Source: Gammaproteobacteria bacterium
GTDB taxonomy: Bacteria > Pseudomonadota > Gammaproteobacteria > Arenicellales > UBA868
Assembly: GCA_014239255.1 (NCBI GenBank)
Contig: JAAZZE010000016.1
Location: 1 to 41,184 of the forward strand
Length of the DNA: 41,184 nt
Direction: 5' to 3'
Shown: piece by piece, positions 20,278 through 29,319 of the stretch
Layout of the letters: every line of letters starts with the position of its first letter
Position numbering within the stretch: the stretch's first letter is position 1
Position numbers and translations under genes: made by a program
Notes under the pieces: generated by a model
Database searches by the model: none
Told to the model about the DNA's origin: nothing
Seen by the model: only the letters and a program-made list of their open reading frames with translations

Positions 20278-20435
20278 TCCCACTCAATGGTCGGTGGGGT
20301 TTGCCCGAAATATCGTAGGTCAAACGGCTAATGCCCCGAAACTCGTCTTTGAATAACTCCTTCAAAGGCTCCAAAAGCGACAGGTGCAATGATTCGGGCA
20401 GGCCACACACATTGTGGTGCGATCTGATGACTTTG
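20278..20435 (-). pseudogene. guaA: Truncated, internally deleted second copy of guaA
   Basis: Two blocks match the intact guaA in the same orientation. 20278-20346 matches the guaA 3' end (24290-24359), and 20340-20435 matches an internal segment (24713-24808). By hand alignment there are about 14 differences in roughly 159 positions. The blocks join at the 7-base repeat ACCTCGT (here AACTCGT), which in guaA occurs at 24353-24359 and 24713-24719, exactly 360 bases apart. One base is missing near the 3' end, shifting the frame. It has no start and cannot make GMP synthetase. It ends 5 bases from the stop of the phospholipase gene. Confidence 0.9.
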
Positions 20436-20440
20436 ACATA

Positions 20441-22003
20441 TTAGAGTTGCCCCTCCACCGGAAGCACTCTCGAAATGGCTGCAATAATGCGCTGAACGAT
20501 GCTCGCGTCGGGCTCGCTCTGATAACGCGTTATCTCATGAGTCACGGGATCCCGACCCAACCAGAAAAGCCTGTCGCTCTCATCAAGGCCCACTTCGTAG
20601 GCGATGTCCAGGAGCCGATCCATGGTAATGGTGGCAATCTCCTCCGCCATTCCGGTATCCTCGACGACTATGCCCAATTCGGTATTTTGGTACACCGACC
20701 GCGGATCAAGATTCAAAGACCCGATAAACGTTTTCTTTCTATCGAAGATAAATGTTTTGACATGAAGACTCATATGGGCTTCGTCGTCTTCGTCGACAAA
20801 ATCCGATGAGGTGCCCTTGGGTCTATCTACTCTTAATTCGTAAAGTTCGACGCCCGCACGCAAAAGTGGTTTTCTGTACTTCGCATAATGGCCATGCACG
20901 ATCGCAACATCATTGGACGCCAAAGAATTAGTCAGAACGATCACCCGACTGCCCCGGCTTACGGCCTCCGTCAGGGCCGCGACGCCATCATGACCTGGGA
21001 TAAAGTACGGATTGAGAATCAGAAGTTCTTCTGAGGCTTGCCTAAACAGCGGCCATAGATCTGGACCTAGGTGGGTACTAATATCATCTAATGGCAGTCG
21101 GATCTTTTCTGGCCGATCCGCAAGCACAAGTGCTGGTGCTATCGCCACCGGAAGCGTCCCCGCCTGCAGGTGCTCATAAAACGGAGTCTCGCGCAACCTT
21201 TTGAGGTAGATACCGTCTTGCTGGGTTTGGGCAAACTGATCCAACTGCACCCAGCCTGCCTCAGCCTCCTCCCGGGCCACCTGTTTGCGGGCAAGTTCGC
21301 TAATGGAATAAGAATAACGACTATTCCAGTATTCGTCATATTGGCTTGAGATATCCTGCACCACGGGGCCGAAAACCATGACGTCCATATCCAGAAAATT
21401 TGATGTTTTATGGTCGTCGTAATACTCGTCACCAACATTTCGCCCTCCGGCAATTGCGACAACACCGTCAATAATCATGGACTTGTTATGCATTCGACGG
21501 GTCACGACCCCGTACCGATAAAGGTATTCAAACAACCGGAATCGGCGATTGGCGAAGGGGTTAAAAATGCGTACATCAATTCTGGGATGGGCATCGAGGG
21601 TTAGCAGGTAGGAGTCTTTGCCCTGAATTCCGATATCGTCCAGCAGGAGCCGTACCTTTACGCCGCGATTGGCGGCCGACAGGAACCTGTGGGCCAGCAG
21701 TTTCCCGGTAACATCATCATGAAAAAGGTAATACTGCGCGTCGATCGATCGACTCGCCCGGTCTGCGCCGGCAAGACGTGCCGCAAAAGCGTCAAGACCG
21801 TCTTTCAAAAAGTGCGCACCACTTCTCTTTGAGAAAGGTGCCAAGGCTGTCGAAATGATCTGATCCAGCTCGGTCTCATTCGCAACCGCTGGCGTGATTT
21901 GAAGATTTCGTTCGACAGGCGGAGCCAGTGAAGCGCATCCGCTCGACAGACAGATAGCCGCTAACCCCACGAATAACGTCTTCTTGCTCGGAGTCATCGC
22001 CAT
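20441..22003 (-). CDS. Phospholipase D family lipoprotein, cardiolipin synthase C-like
   Basis: A 520-residue member of the PLD superfamily with two HKD motifs: HNKSMIID (His172, Lys174, Asp179) and HVKTFIFD (His414, Lys416, Asp421), followed by GSLNLDPRS. The N-terminus is a lipoprotein signal, with lipobox LSSGC and Cys23 as the lipidation site. Architecture and length fit the ClsC (YmdC) group, which makes cardiolipin from phosphatidylglycerol and phosphatidylethanolamine in E. coli; that activity is inferred. No ymdB-like partner is present. It is divergent from the AsmA-like gene, and the two form a cassette bracketed by the guaA remnant and guaA. Confidence 0.88.
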   Translation of the reverse strand: MAMTPSKKTLFVGLAAICLSSGCASLAPPVERNLQITPAVANETELDQIISTALAPFSKRSGAHFLKDGLDAFAARLAGADRASRSIDAQYYLFHDDVTGKLLAHRFLSAANRGVKVRLLLDDIGIQGKDSYLLTLDAHPRIDVRIFNPFANRRFRLFEYLYRYGVVTRRMHNKSMIIDGVVAIAGGRNVGDEYYDDHKTSNFLDMDVMVFGPVVQDISSQYDEYWNSRYSYSISELARKQVAREEAEAGWVQLDQFAQTQQDGIYLKRLRETPFYEHLQAGTLPVAIAPALVLADRPEKIRLPLDDISTHLGPDLWPLFRQASEELLILNPYFIPGHDGVAALTEAVSRGSRVIVLTNSLASNDVAIVHGHYAKYRKPLLRAGVELYELRVDRPKGTSSDFVDEDDEAHMSLHVKTFIFDRKKTFIGSLNLDPRSVYQNTELGIVVEDTGMAEEIATITMDRLLDIAYEVGLDESDRLFWLGRDPVTHEITRYQSEPDASIVQRIIAAISRVLPVEGQL

Positions 22004-22189
22004 TTAAACTTTCCGCTTTATTAACGCTCGGGATGAGGACTGCTTAGAAACATTTTCCAGCGCATGTTAGGAAAATTGGCCGCTTACAATGCGGGGCGAA
22101 GAGCTAATCACCGTTATTGCTTCGCAAGCATTATCACGAACAGTGTTTTTTGACGATAATACACCGATCCCAGTACTGACAGATATACC

Positions 22190-24082
22190 ATGGCTATTAA
22201 AAAGGTAAACGCCCGACTTCTCAGCCTAATCGTTGGAATCCTTCTTGCCTATCCAGTCATTGGCAATATCCTCATTGTCTCGGGGGTTGCGGAGAGAATG
22301 ATCAGCTGGAAACCTGAAAAATTGACGATCCAGTGGCGATCGGCATGGACATTGGTTCCTGGGTATTTTCACATCGAAGACCTTGAACTTAGCTCCACGA
22401 CTGTAAGAGGAAACCGTTTTCATCTCAGTATTGATACCGGCTCCATTAACCTGTCACTCATTCCCCTCATCACTCGAACGATCAGCATCCGAAAAGCGCA
22501 CGGAGACGGCGTTGAAGTAAGTTACATCCAAAACCCGAAAAATAAAAAAGTTAAACTGCCGTCTATCCTAACCGAACAGAACTCATCCGCCAGTGTCATC
22601 CAGATCAATTCAGCGCAAAAACCTAACCCTTTAACAGCACAAAAATCAACTAAGCCCCCGTGGACTATCAGACTCACGAACATTTTCGCGAGCAATATTC
22701 GAAAAGCGGACTTTAACGAAATGACTCTGGAGGGTAGCGGCCAACTGGACGCGCTGACCATGTATTTCGTTACCAGAGGCGGGCATATAGAGATAAGCAA
22801 TCTTCAGGTCGGTATGGCTGTGGGTGATCTATCCCAACCACAAGACTCAACGGGAATACTCCAGATCAGTGCAGATTTATCTGTTGCCAAAAATATTCTC
22901 CGTGAGAATCGGGGAAAGAACATGCTGAAATTCTGGTCGGGAATGATCACTGCAAAGGGCGACCTCGAAAACCTTGGCAGGACTTACTTTCTGCCCAATG
23001 CGCTATACAACTTTGGCGCCGGGGGTAGTGGATATCTTGACGCCAAAGTGGTCTTGAAAGATGGTGAGGTAGTCGACGGCAGTCGTCTCGCCTTTCAATC
23101 TGAAAACTTCCAGACCACATTTCTTGCCTTGGAGGCTTCTGGTAGTGGTCAGATCCAGGGAAGCGTCGACGCGAAAACCGAGCACCCAGTACGGCTCCAG
23201 GTCGCAATCGACGACTTTCACCTGACTCAGGGAGGGCAATCGGAAGCCTATCTCGAGGGAAAGAATCTGGTTGCCTCGGTGCGGATCCCAAGGCTGTATC
23301 TTTACCATCAGGAACTGGAGAACCAGAGTCAATTTTCGTTTGATGTCGGTGAAGGAGTAATTCGCGACATTGCCCACTACAATGCCTACCTACCCCGACA
23401 GTCCGGCCTCAAGTTCCTTTCCGGCACAGGCATACTTCGTGGCGGGATGACTCTCAACGGCGGCACCGCAGAAGGCAGCATCACACTGATAGGTGAGGAG
23501 GTATCTCTGATAGCGCGTGACAGAGAGATTCACACCGCTTTTGAGTTATCGGCAAATCTGACCGAAGGTGATTATGGTCGAAAAACTTACCGTTTAAGGG
23601 ACACCGTCTTGCGGCTTCACGATACACAACTCGTGACATTGGGGCGTAAAACTGAAAAAGATTGGTGGGGCGAGTTCGTTATCAGCGAGGGAGATCTGAT
23701 CTGGGATCAACCTATGAAGATTGACGGCCGGATGAGCCTTACGATGCGTGATGTGGAGCCGCTCATTGCGGGCTTTCGAGACCCTGCCAAGAAGAAATCA
23801 CCGCTCGACAAGATGCTGAACGTGAAGAACGTGCAGGGCCAATTGATCGCCCACACACAAGAAGACCACATTCTGCTGGACCCCATCTTGATTGACAGCA
23901 AGGGTCTTGAGGTTATTTCCCGAGTTTCACTGTCCCACGGTTCTGCCAACGGTGTCCTGTTCGCCAAACTGAGGGGAGTATCTGCCAACGTCGAAATTAT
24001 CGACAGTAAGGTTAAATTTAGAGGTCTTGGCGGACGCCATAAGATTTTGCAGCAGGTAAATATGGCCGCGCTTGAACACTGA
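22190..24082 (+). CDS. Large AsmA-like envelope protein, function unknown
   Basis: A 630-residue protein with one N-terminal hydrophobic anchor (residues about 9-31) and no other membrane segment, so most of it should face the periplasm. The body is rich in alternating beta-strand sequence with motifs such as WRSAWTLVPGYFHIEDLELS, repeated LDAKVVLKDG/GSGQIQGSVDA-type strands and a terminal KVKFRGLGGRHK. This is the style of AsmA/TamB/YhdP-like beta-groove proteins that move lipids between membranes, but I cannot place it in a named family. A divergent promoter region of 186 bases is shared with the phospholipase gene. No clear ribosome binding site precedes the ATG. Confidence 0.75.
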   Translation: MAIKKVNARLLSLIVGILLAYPVIGNILIVSGVAERMISWKPEKLTIQWRSAWTLVPGYFHIEDLELSSTTVRGNRFHLSIDTGSINLSLIPLITRTISIRKAHGDGVEVSYIQNPKNKKVKLPSILTEQNSSASVIQINSAQKPNPLTAQKSTKPPWTIRLTNIFASNIRKADFNEMTLEGSGQLDALTMYFVTRGGHIEISNLQVGMAVGDLSQPQDSTGILQISADLSVAKNILRENRGKNMLKFWSGMITAKGDLENLGRTYFLPNALYNFGAGGSGYLDAKVVLKDGEVVDGSRLAFQSENFQTTFLALEASGSGQIQGSVDAKTEHPVRLQVAIDDFHLTQGGQSEAYLEGKNLVASVRIPRLYLYHQELENQSQFSFDVGEGVIRDIAHYNAYLPRQSGLKFLSGTGILRGGMTLNGGTAEGSITLIGEEVSLIARDREIHTAFELSANLTEGDYGRKTYRLRDTVLRLHDTQLVTLGRKTEKDWWGEFVISEGDLIWDQPMKIDGRMSLTMRDVEPLIAGFRDPAKKKSPLDKMLNVKNVQGQLIAHTQEDHILLDPILIDSKGLEVISRVSLSHGSANGVLFAKLRGVSANVEIIDSKVKFRGLGGRHKILQQVNMAALEH

Positions 24083-24285
24083 CTTGCAAAATGCTTCTTT
24101 GTTGCCTTTTTTTGAGACCCACCTAAATTCTTTTGAAAACTATCGAACTGTGATAGCAGGTCAAAGTTTTTTGAATTCTTGTAATCGAGAATACTATATG
24201 ATTGATTTTTCGAGGCATTCTTAAAAGTTTGTCGAAAGTTTCTTGAAATATTTCAATTTATAACCAATCACTTAAAAAATACTAC

Positions 24286-25872
24286 TTATTCCCACTCAAT
24301 CGTCGCTGGGGGCTTTCCCGAAATATCGTAGGTCACACGGCTAATGCCCCGAACCTCGTTGATGATGCGAGTGGAGATATGCGCGAGAACATCATAGGGA
24401 ATGTGCTTCCAGTTGGCTGTCATAAAGTCGATGGTTTCGACCGCCCGCAGAGCGATGACATACTCATAAGCCCGGTTATCGCCGACAACTCCAACTGATC
24501 GAACTGGCAGAAAGACTGCAAAGGCCTGGCTGGTTTCATCGTAGAGGTCGTTGCGATGCAGTTCTTCCAGGTAGATGGCATCCGCCTGGCGCAGGATATC
24601 CGCGTACTCCTTGCGGACTTCGCCTAGTATGCGTACTCCAAGGCCCGGGCCCGGAAACGGGTGTCGGAAAACAAGCTCGCGAGGCAATCCCAACTCGATC
24701 CCAATTCGACGTACCTCGTCTTTGAATAATTCCTTCAAAGGCTCCAAAAGCGACAGATGCAACGATTCGGGCAGTCCACCCACATTGTGGTGCGATTTGA
24801 TGACCTTGGCCTTGCCGGATTTGGTGCCAGCCGATTCGATCACATCAGGGTAAATGGTTCCCTGAGCCAGCCACCGGGACCCGGCTATCTTCTTCGCCTC
24901 ATCCTGAAAAACATCTATAAATACACGGCCAATGATCTTGCGCTTTTCCTCAGGATCTGCCACACCGCAAAGTGCATCTAGGAAACGAGCCTCTGCATCA
25001 ATGCGCATTACCCGCACTCCGAGGTGCTTCGAAAAGGTGGCCATTACCTCATCACCCTCGTTCAGACGCAACAAACCATTATCGACGAATATACAGGTCA
25101 ACTGATTGCCGATGGCGCGGTGCAGTAACGCCGCAACTACCGAGGAATCGACTCCGCCAGAAAGGCCGAGTATTACCTGATCCGTACCCACCTGGTCCCG
25201 CACGTCTTCGGTAATAGTGTGAATAATATTTTCCGAGGTCCACTGAGCTGAACAGCCGCAGATCTGCCGAACAAAACGAGACAAAATCTCGCGTCCATGA
25301 ATGGTATGAGTTACCTCGGGGTGAAACTGCAGCCCGTAAAACCGGCGGCGTTCATCCGCGATAGCCGCAAACGGGGCGTTTGGGCTTGCTGCCATAACAG
25401 AAAACCCTTCTGGCAAACTGGTGACTCTATCGCCATGACTCATCCACACCTCTAAAGCGGAATTAGAGGTGGCCTCATCGCCACGCAGTTCACGCAACAA
25501 ACCGGGTGTTGACGAAGGGGTGATACGGGCGAAACCATATTCACGGTGATCGCTGGTCTCTACTGCCCCACCCAACTGTGCCGCCATGGCCTGCATTCCG
25601 TAGCAGATTCCAAGCAATGGGCGATCCCAGTCGAACAACTCAAGCGGTGCCCTATCAGTAGCTTCTTCGGTAACCGTGTCAGGGCCGCCTGACAGAATCA
25701 CCCCCGCAGGGTTAAAGGCACATATCCGGGCAAAAGACATTTCACATGAATGAATCTCACAATAGACCCCAGCCTCACGAACGGCACGGCCGATCAGTTG
25801 GGTGTACTGCGATCCAAAATCAAGAATCAGAATCCGCTCGGCATGCGGATCCGGGACTACGGCTGCCGCCAT
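24286..25872 (-). CDS. guaA: GMP synthase (glutamine-hydrolysing)
   Basis: GuaA aminates XMP to GMP. The 528-residue enzyme has a class I glutamine amidotransferase domain with Cys90 (LLGICYGMQ), His184 and Glu186 (FHPEV), an ATP pyrophosphatase domain with the P-loop SGGVDSS at 238-244, and the C-terminal dimerisation domain ending PPATIEWE. I chose the ATG at 25872; an in-frame TTG at 25887 is also possible. It follows guaB by about 18 bases and is cotranscribed with it. A partial second copy lies 4 kb downstream at 20278-20435. Confidence 0.97.
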   Translation of the reverse strand: MAAAVVPDPHAERILILDFGSQYTQLIGRAVREAGVYCEIHSCEMSFARICAFNPAGVILSGGPDTVTEEATDRAPLELFDWDRPLLGICYGMQAMAAQLGGAVETSDHREYGFARITPSSTPGLLRELRGDEATSNSALEVWMSHGDRVTSLPEGFSVMAASPNAPFAAIADERRRFYGLQFHPEVTHTIHGREILSRFVRQICGCSAQWTSENIIHTITEDVRDQVGTDQVILGLSGGVDSSVVAALLHRAIGNQLTCIFVDNGLLRLNEGDEVMATFSKHLGVRVMRIDAEARFLDALCGVADPEEKRKIIGRVFIDVFQDEAKKIAGSRWLAQGTIYPDVIESAGTKSGKAKVIKSHHNVGGLPESLHLSLLEPLKELFKDEVRRIGIELGLPRELVFRHPFPGPGLGVRILGEVRKEYADILRQADAIYLEELHRNDLYDETSQAFAVFLPVRSVGVVGDNRAYEYVIALRAVETIDFMTANWKHIPYDVLAHISTRIINEVRGISRVTYDISGKPPATIEWE

Positions 25873-25890
25873 CCCGGTCTTGACCAATGC

Positions 25891-27357
25891 TTAACTGCCC
25901 CGCTGGTAATTGGGAGCCTCTTTGACGACAACAACATCGTGCACATGGCTCTCGGCAACCCCGGAATGGGTGATCTGCACGAAGCGACACTTTGTACGCA
26001 TCTCGTCAATTGTCGCGCATCCGGTGTACCCCATGCTCGCCCGTAGTCCCCCGGTTAACTGATGAATGATCTGAGCCATAGGTCCCTTGTATGGCACCCG
26101 ACCTTCAATCCCTTCGGGGACCAGTTTACCGGGATCTTCCTGACCCTCCTGGAAGTAACGATCCTTCGACCCATCCTGCATCGCTCCTAAAGAGCCCATG
26201 CCGCGATAACTCTTGTACGAGCGCCCTTGAAAGAGTTCGATCTCGCCCGGCGCTTCCTCGGTGCCGGCAAATAAACCACCGATCATCGAAACATGCGCAC
26301 CCGCAGCAATTGCCTTGGCAACATCGCCGGAAAACCGTATTCCTCCATCGGCGATCACTGGCACGCAGGTGTCGGTGAGAGCCTCGGCAACATCGGCAAC
26401 TGCAGTCACCTGCGGAACACCCACTCCGGCGATGATCCGAGTTGTGCAGATAGATCCAGGGCCAATGCCAACCTTAACGGCATCCACGCCGGCGTCGACT
26501 AATGCCCGCGCTGCATCGGCTGTTGCAATATTGCCGGCGACTACATCTACCGTAGGAAACATCTTCTTAACCTCAGTAACCCGGCTCAGCACGCCACGGG
26601 AATGTCCATGTGCGGTGTCGACAACAATCGCATCCACACCGGCGTCCACCAGGCGCTCACAACGTTCTGGGGAATCCCCGCCTGTGCCTACCGCGGCGGC
26701 CACGCGCAACCGCCCAAGTTCATCCTTGCAGGCTTCAGGAAATTCGGTCTGCTTCTGGATATCCATTACTGTAACCAGCCCTTTGAGGTTGAAATCGTCA
26801 TCAACCAGCAATACTTTTTCAATACGGTGTTCGTGCAGTAACCGGCGGATAGTTTCCCGGCTCGCGCTTTCAGAAGCTGTGACCAACCGCTCGCGGGGGG
26901 TCATGACCCCAGTCACAGGTTGATCAAAGTGTGTCTCGAAACGCAAATCGCGGCTGGTAACGATGCCAGCCAACTTCTTTTTTTCGTCAAGGACCGGTAC
27001 ACCTGAGATGTGTTTTTCGCGGGTCAACGCAAGCACCTCTGCAACGGTAGCGGAGGTGGAAACGCAAATTGGGTCAACAATCACACCACTTTCATACTTC
27101 TTAACAATCCGAACCTGCTCGGCCTGTGCGCTTGGTGTCAGATTGCGATGCACAACGCCGATTCCACCTGCTTGCGCGAGACAGATCGCTGCCCTGGCTT
27201 CTGTAACCGTATCCATCGCTGCTGAGACGAGCGGGATATTTAGCGAAATGTTTCGGGAAAATCGCGAGTTAAGGGCAACTTCATGTGGGAGAATCTCAGA
27301 AAGCGCCGGAACCAACAGCACGTCATCGAAAGTGAGTGCCAAATCAATAGGTTCCAT
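25891..27357 (-). CDS. guaB: Inosine-5'-monophosphate dehydrogenase
   Basis: GuaB oxidises IMP to XMP, the committed step of guanine nucleotide synthesis. The 488 residues comprise a TIM barrel interrupted by a pair of CBS domains (about 93-205). The catalytic cysteine is Cys304 in GPGSICTTR, and the flap/IMP region reads [12 protein letters not shown]. The N-terminus [13 protein letters not shown] is typical. A TATAAT box ends only 6 bases before the ATG, so the transcript may be leaderless. It is divergent from a small secreted protein gene; the xseA-guaB-guaA neighbourhood is conserved. Confidence 0.98.
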   Translation of the reverse strand: MEPIDLALTFDDVLLVPALSEILPHEVALNSRFSRNISLNIPLVSAAMDTVTEARAAICLAQAGGIGVVHRNLTPSAQAEQVRIVKKYESGVIVDPICVSTSATVAEVLALTREKHISGVPVLDEKKKLAGIVTSRDLRFETHFDQPVTGVMTPRERLVTASESASRETIRRLLHEHRIEKVLLVDDDFNLKGLVTVMDIQKQTEFPEACKDELGRLRVAAAVGTGGDSPERCERLVDAGVDAIVVDTAHGHSRGVLSRVTEVKKMFPTVDVVAGNIATADAARALVDAGVDAVKVGIGPGSICTTRIIAGVGVPQVTAVADVAEALTDTCVPVIADGGIRFSGDVAKAIAAGAHVSMIGGLFAGTEEAPGEIELFQGRSYKSYRGMGSLGAMQDGSKDRYFQEGQEDPGKLVPEGIEGRVPYKGPMAQIIHQLTGGLRASMGYTGCATIDEMRTKCRFVQITHSGVAESHVHDVVVVKEAPNYQRGS

Positions 27358-27363
27358 CGAAGA

Positions 27364-27392
27364 ATTATAGGGTTTGACTTGTTCCAGGTAAA
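27364..27392 (-). promoter_or_regulatory. Putative guaB promoter (TTTACC - 17 bp - TATAAT)
   Basis: Reading toward guaB, a TTTACC hexamer at 27387-27392 and a perfect TATAAT at 27364-27369 are 17 bases apart, the sigma-70 optimum. The -10 box ends 6 bases before the guaB ATG, so transcription would start at or within a base or two of the initiation codon. Confidence 0.5.
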
Positions 27393-27468
27393 CTTGTATC
27401 GTTTCCTGTTAACGCAAGTGACTGATTACTATGCGTAGTTTCCATTTTTCCTATCCGGACCAATTACT

Positions 27469-27804
27469 ATGAGAAAAGCGACGAAGGCATCTACCACAAT
27501 AGCCGCTCTAGCATTTTCGTTGACAAGTGCAGCGGTTCTGGCCGGATTATCCGCCGCCGATGCTGTCGGTCAGGCAGAAACGGATCTTAAGGCGGCCAAA
27601 AGTGCCGGAGCAGTATGGCGTTTGATCGATCCGGCTACGGGCGGCAAGGCCGTTGGCCTGGCTAAATTATTGGAAACCGCAAAGGCCAAGTTAGAAGCCA
27701 ACGACGAAGCAGAGGCCGCCCGCCTGGCACAGCGAATCTCCTGGGCCGCAATGACAGGAATCGTCCAAGCTGAACAACAAAAGGGTGCAAAACCGACCTA
27801 CTGA
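27469..27804 (+). CDS. Small secreted helical protein (SoxK/DUF4398-like)
   Basis: A 111-residue protein with an N-terminal signal peptide (hydrophobic about 10-26, small residues for cleavage near AVLAG or LSAAD). The mature part is Ala/Lys/Glu-rich and probably a two-helix bundle: AETDLKAAKSAGAVWR, AKLLETAKAKLEAND, EAARLAQRISWAAM, VQAEQQKG. This pattern recalls SoxXA-binding protein (SoxK) and DUF4398 helical proteins, but no sox gene is near, so function is unassigned. No ribosome binding site is evident before the ATG. A strong terminator follows its stop. Confidence 0.72.
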   Translation: MRKATKASTTIAALAFSLTSAAVLAGLSAADAVGQAETDLKAAKSAGAVWRLIDPATGGKAVGLAKLLETAKAKLEANDEAEAARLAQRISWAAMTGIVQAEQQKGAKPTY

Positions 27805-27826
27805 CTGATTCGAAAAAGTGGCGCCG

Positions 27827-27854
27827 AAAAAACCGGGTAAAACCCGGTTTTTTT
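27827..27854 (+). terminator. Rho-independent terminator after the small secreted protein
   Basis: The sequence AAAAAACCGGG-TAAAA-CCCGGTTTTTTT forms a strong hairpin with a run of T. It starts about 23 bases after the stop codon. The A-run on the other side means it could work on both strands, but only the plus-strand gene ends here. Confidence 0.88.
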
Positions 27855-27925
27855 ATACCTCTAGTAGGTGAATTATTCCCAACAACCTAATTGCTGTATT
27901 TAAAGCCTGAGGGCACAATCCTGGG

Positions 27926-29311
27926 ATGGATCCGGTCATTTATAAAGTCAGCCAGTTTACCCGAGAGGCGCGAGCGCTTCTCGAGGACAACTTCACAGGA
28001 ATCTGGTTAACCGGAGAAATATCCAACCTCGCGACACCCGCCTCAGGGCATATATATTTTTCCCTCAAGGACAATAAAGCGCAACTACGTTGCGCGATGT
28101 TTCGCAACCGGCGCATGCGCCACACCACAGACCTCGTTGACGGCGCCGCGGTCGTGGTTCGGGGTACTGTTTCTATCTATGAATCTCGGGGCGATTTTCA
28201 GCTGATAGTCGACTACATGGAAGCCGCTGGCGAGGGACGGCTTCGGCAACAGTATGAGATTCTGAAAAAACGTCTCGCAGCCGAAGGCCTTTTCGATGAA
28301 ACCAAGCGACGGGCAATCCCCGCCACACCATCGCGGATAGGGGTCATCAGTTCCCCATCCAGTGCGGCCATCCGGGATGTACTTACAACGTTAGCCAGGC
28401 GCTTTTCGCTTGCCGAGGTCAACGTCTACCCGGTAACTGTACAAGGCAAGGCCGCCGCCTTGGATATTAGTCGTGCAATCGCTCAAGCCAAAATGGTGCC
28501 TACTCCTGACCTGATCATTCTGGCCCGTGGCGGTGGGTCAATTGAAGACCTGTGGGCGTTCAACGAAGAGACTGTAGTGAGAGCAATCCGTGATTGCGTG
28601 GTTCCCGTGGTCACCGGAGTCGGTCACGAAACCGACTTCACCCTCGCAGATTTTGCGGCCGATCTGCGTTGTGCTACCCCGACCGCTGCAGCCGAATCCG
28701 CTACACCAGATCACAAAGAGATTGACTTACTTATTCTCAATCTGGGCAAGCGAGCACTCAAGGGGATGAGTTACGCCCTGAGGTCGGGTGCGCAGCGGCT
28801 AGACGCCACCCAGCCGAGAATTCGCCACCCCCATGAGCGCCTAATGCACCAAGGTCATCAACTTAGGGCGCTCGCCCAACGACTTCGGAACGCGGGGAGT
28901 GCTAAGACCCGGGACACCGGCCATGCCGCAACCCGCCTTGCTCAACGTCTGGCTGGAAATTCACCAATAACGCGACTCCTTCACCTTGGTACGACTCACA
29001 ACAATATTCGAAAACAACTGATCACCCAAACCCTACAGATTACGCATCAGGCCGATAGGCGACTGAATACCCTGGAGACCCATCTGCGTGCCCTCAGCCC
29101 GCTAGCGACCCTAGAGCGAGGCTTCGCTATCGTCCATACTGAAAAGGGGAATACCCTGGTGCGCTCTGCACACCAATTGGCTACCGGGGCGACCATTGAA
29201 ACTCGCTTCGCGGACGGCACAGCACAGTCTCGAGTGGAATCCGTCAGTCGCGAGGAACCCGGCAGAGGGACAAAACCTCGGCCGATAAACAGGAAACGTT
29301 TTAAAACCTAA
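27926..29311 (+). CDS. xseA: Exodeoxyribonuclease VII large subunit
   Basis: XseA with XseB degrades single-stranded DNA from both ends. The 461 residues begin with an OB-fold (VSQFTREARALLEDNF, GEISNLATPASGHIYFSLKD), continue with the nuclease core (GVISSPSSAAIRDVL at about 139-153, ILARGGGSIEDLWAFNEE near 198-215, VGHETDFTLADFAADLR) and end in a coiled-coil region with the usual LSPLATLERGFAIV. Length fits the family. It is convergent with der, the stops lying 8 bases apart. xseB is not in the window. Confidence 0.97.
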   Translation: MDPVIYKVSQFTREARALLEDNFTGIWLTGEISNLATPASGHIYFSLKDNKAQLRCAMFRNRRMRHTTDLVDGAAVVVRGTVSIYESRGDFQLIVDYMEAAGEGRLRQQYEILKKRLAAEGLFDETKRRAIPATPSRIGVISSPSSAAIRDVLTTLARRFSLAEVNVYPVTVQGKAAALDISRAIAQAKMVPTPDLIILARGGGSIEDLWAFNEETVVRAIRDCVVPVVTGVGHETDFTLADFAADLRCATPTAAAESATPDHKEIDLLILNLGKRALKGMSYALRSGAQRLDATQPRIRHPHERLMHQGHQLRALAQRLRNAGSAKTRDTGHAATRLAQRLAGNSPITRLLHLGTTHNNIRKQLITQTLQITHQADRRLNTLETHLRALSPLATLERGFAIVHTEKGNTLVRSAHQLATGATIETRFADGTAQSRVESVSREEPGRGTKPRPINRKRFKT

Positions 29312-29319
29312 TGGCTCCA

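Noticed and set aside
22128-22145. GCTT-CGC-AAGC inverted repeat between the phospholipase and AsmA-like genes
   Set aside because: Only 4 bp of stem with a 3-base loop; too short to claim an operator or terminator.
24083-24285. Hidden RNA gene or integrase remnant in the AT-rich gap after the AsmA-like gene
   Set aside because: No tRNA-like fold, no coding frame of note and no repeat matching the DNA beyond the guaA remnant was found by eye.
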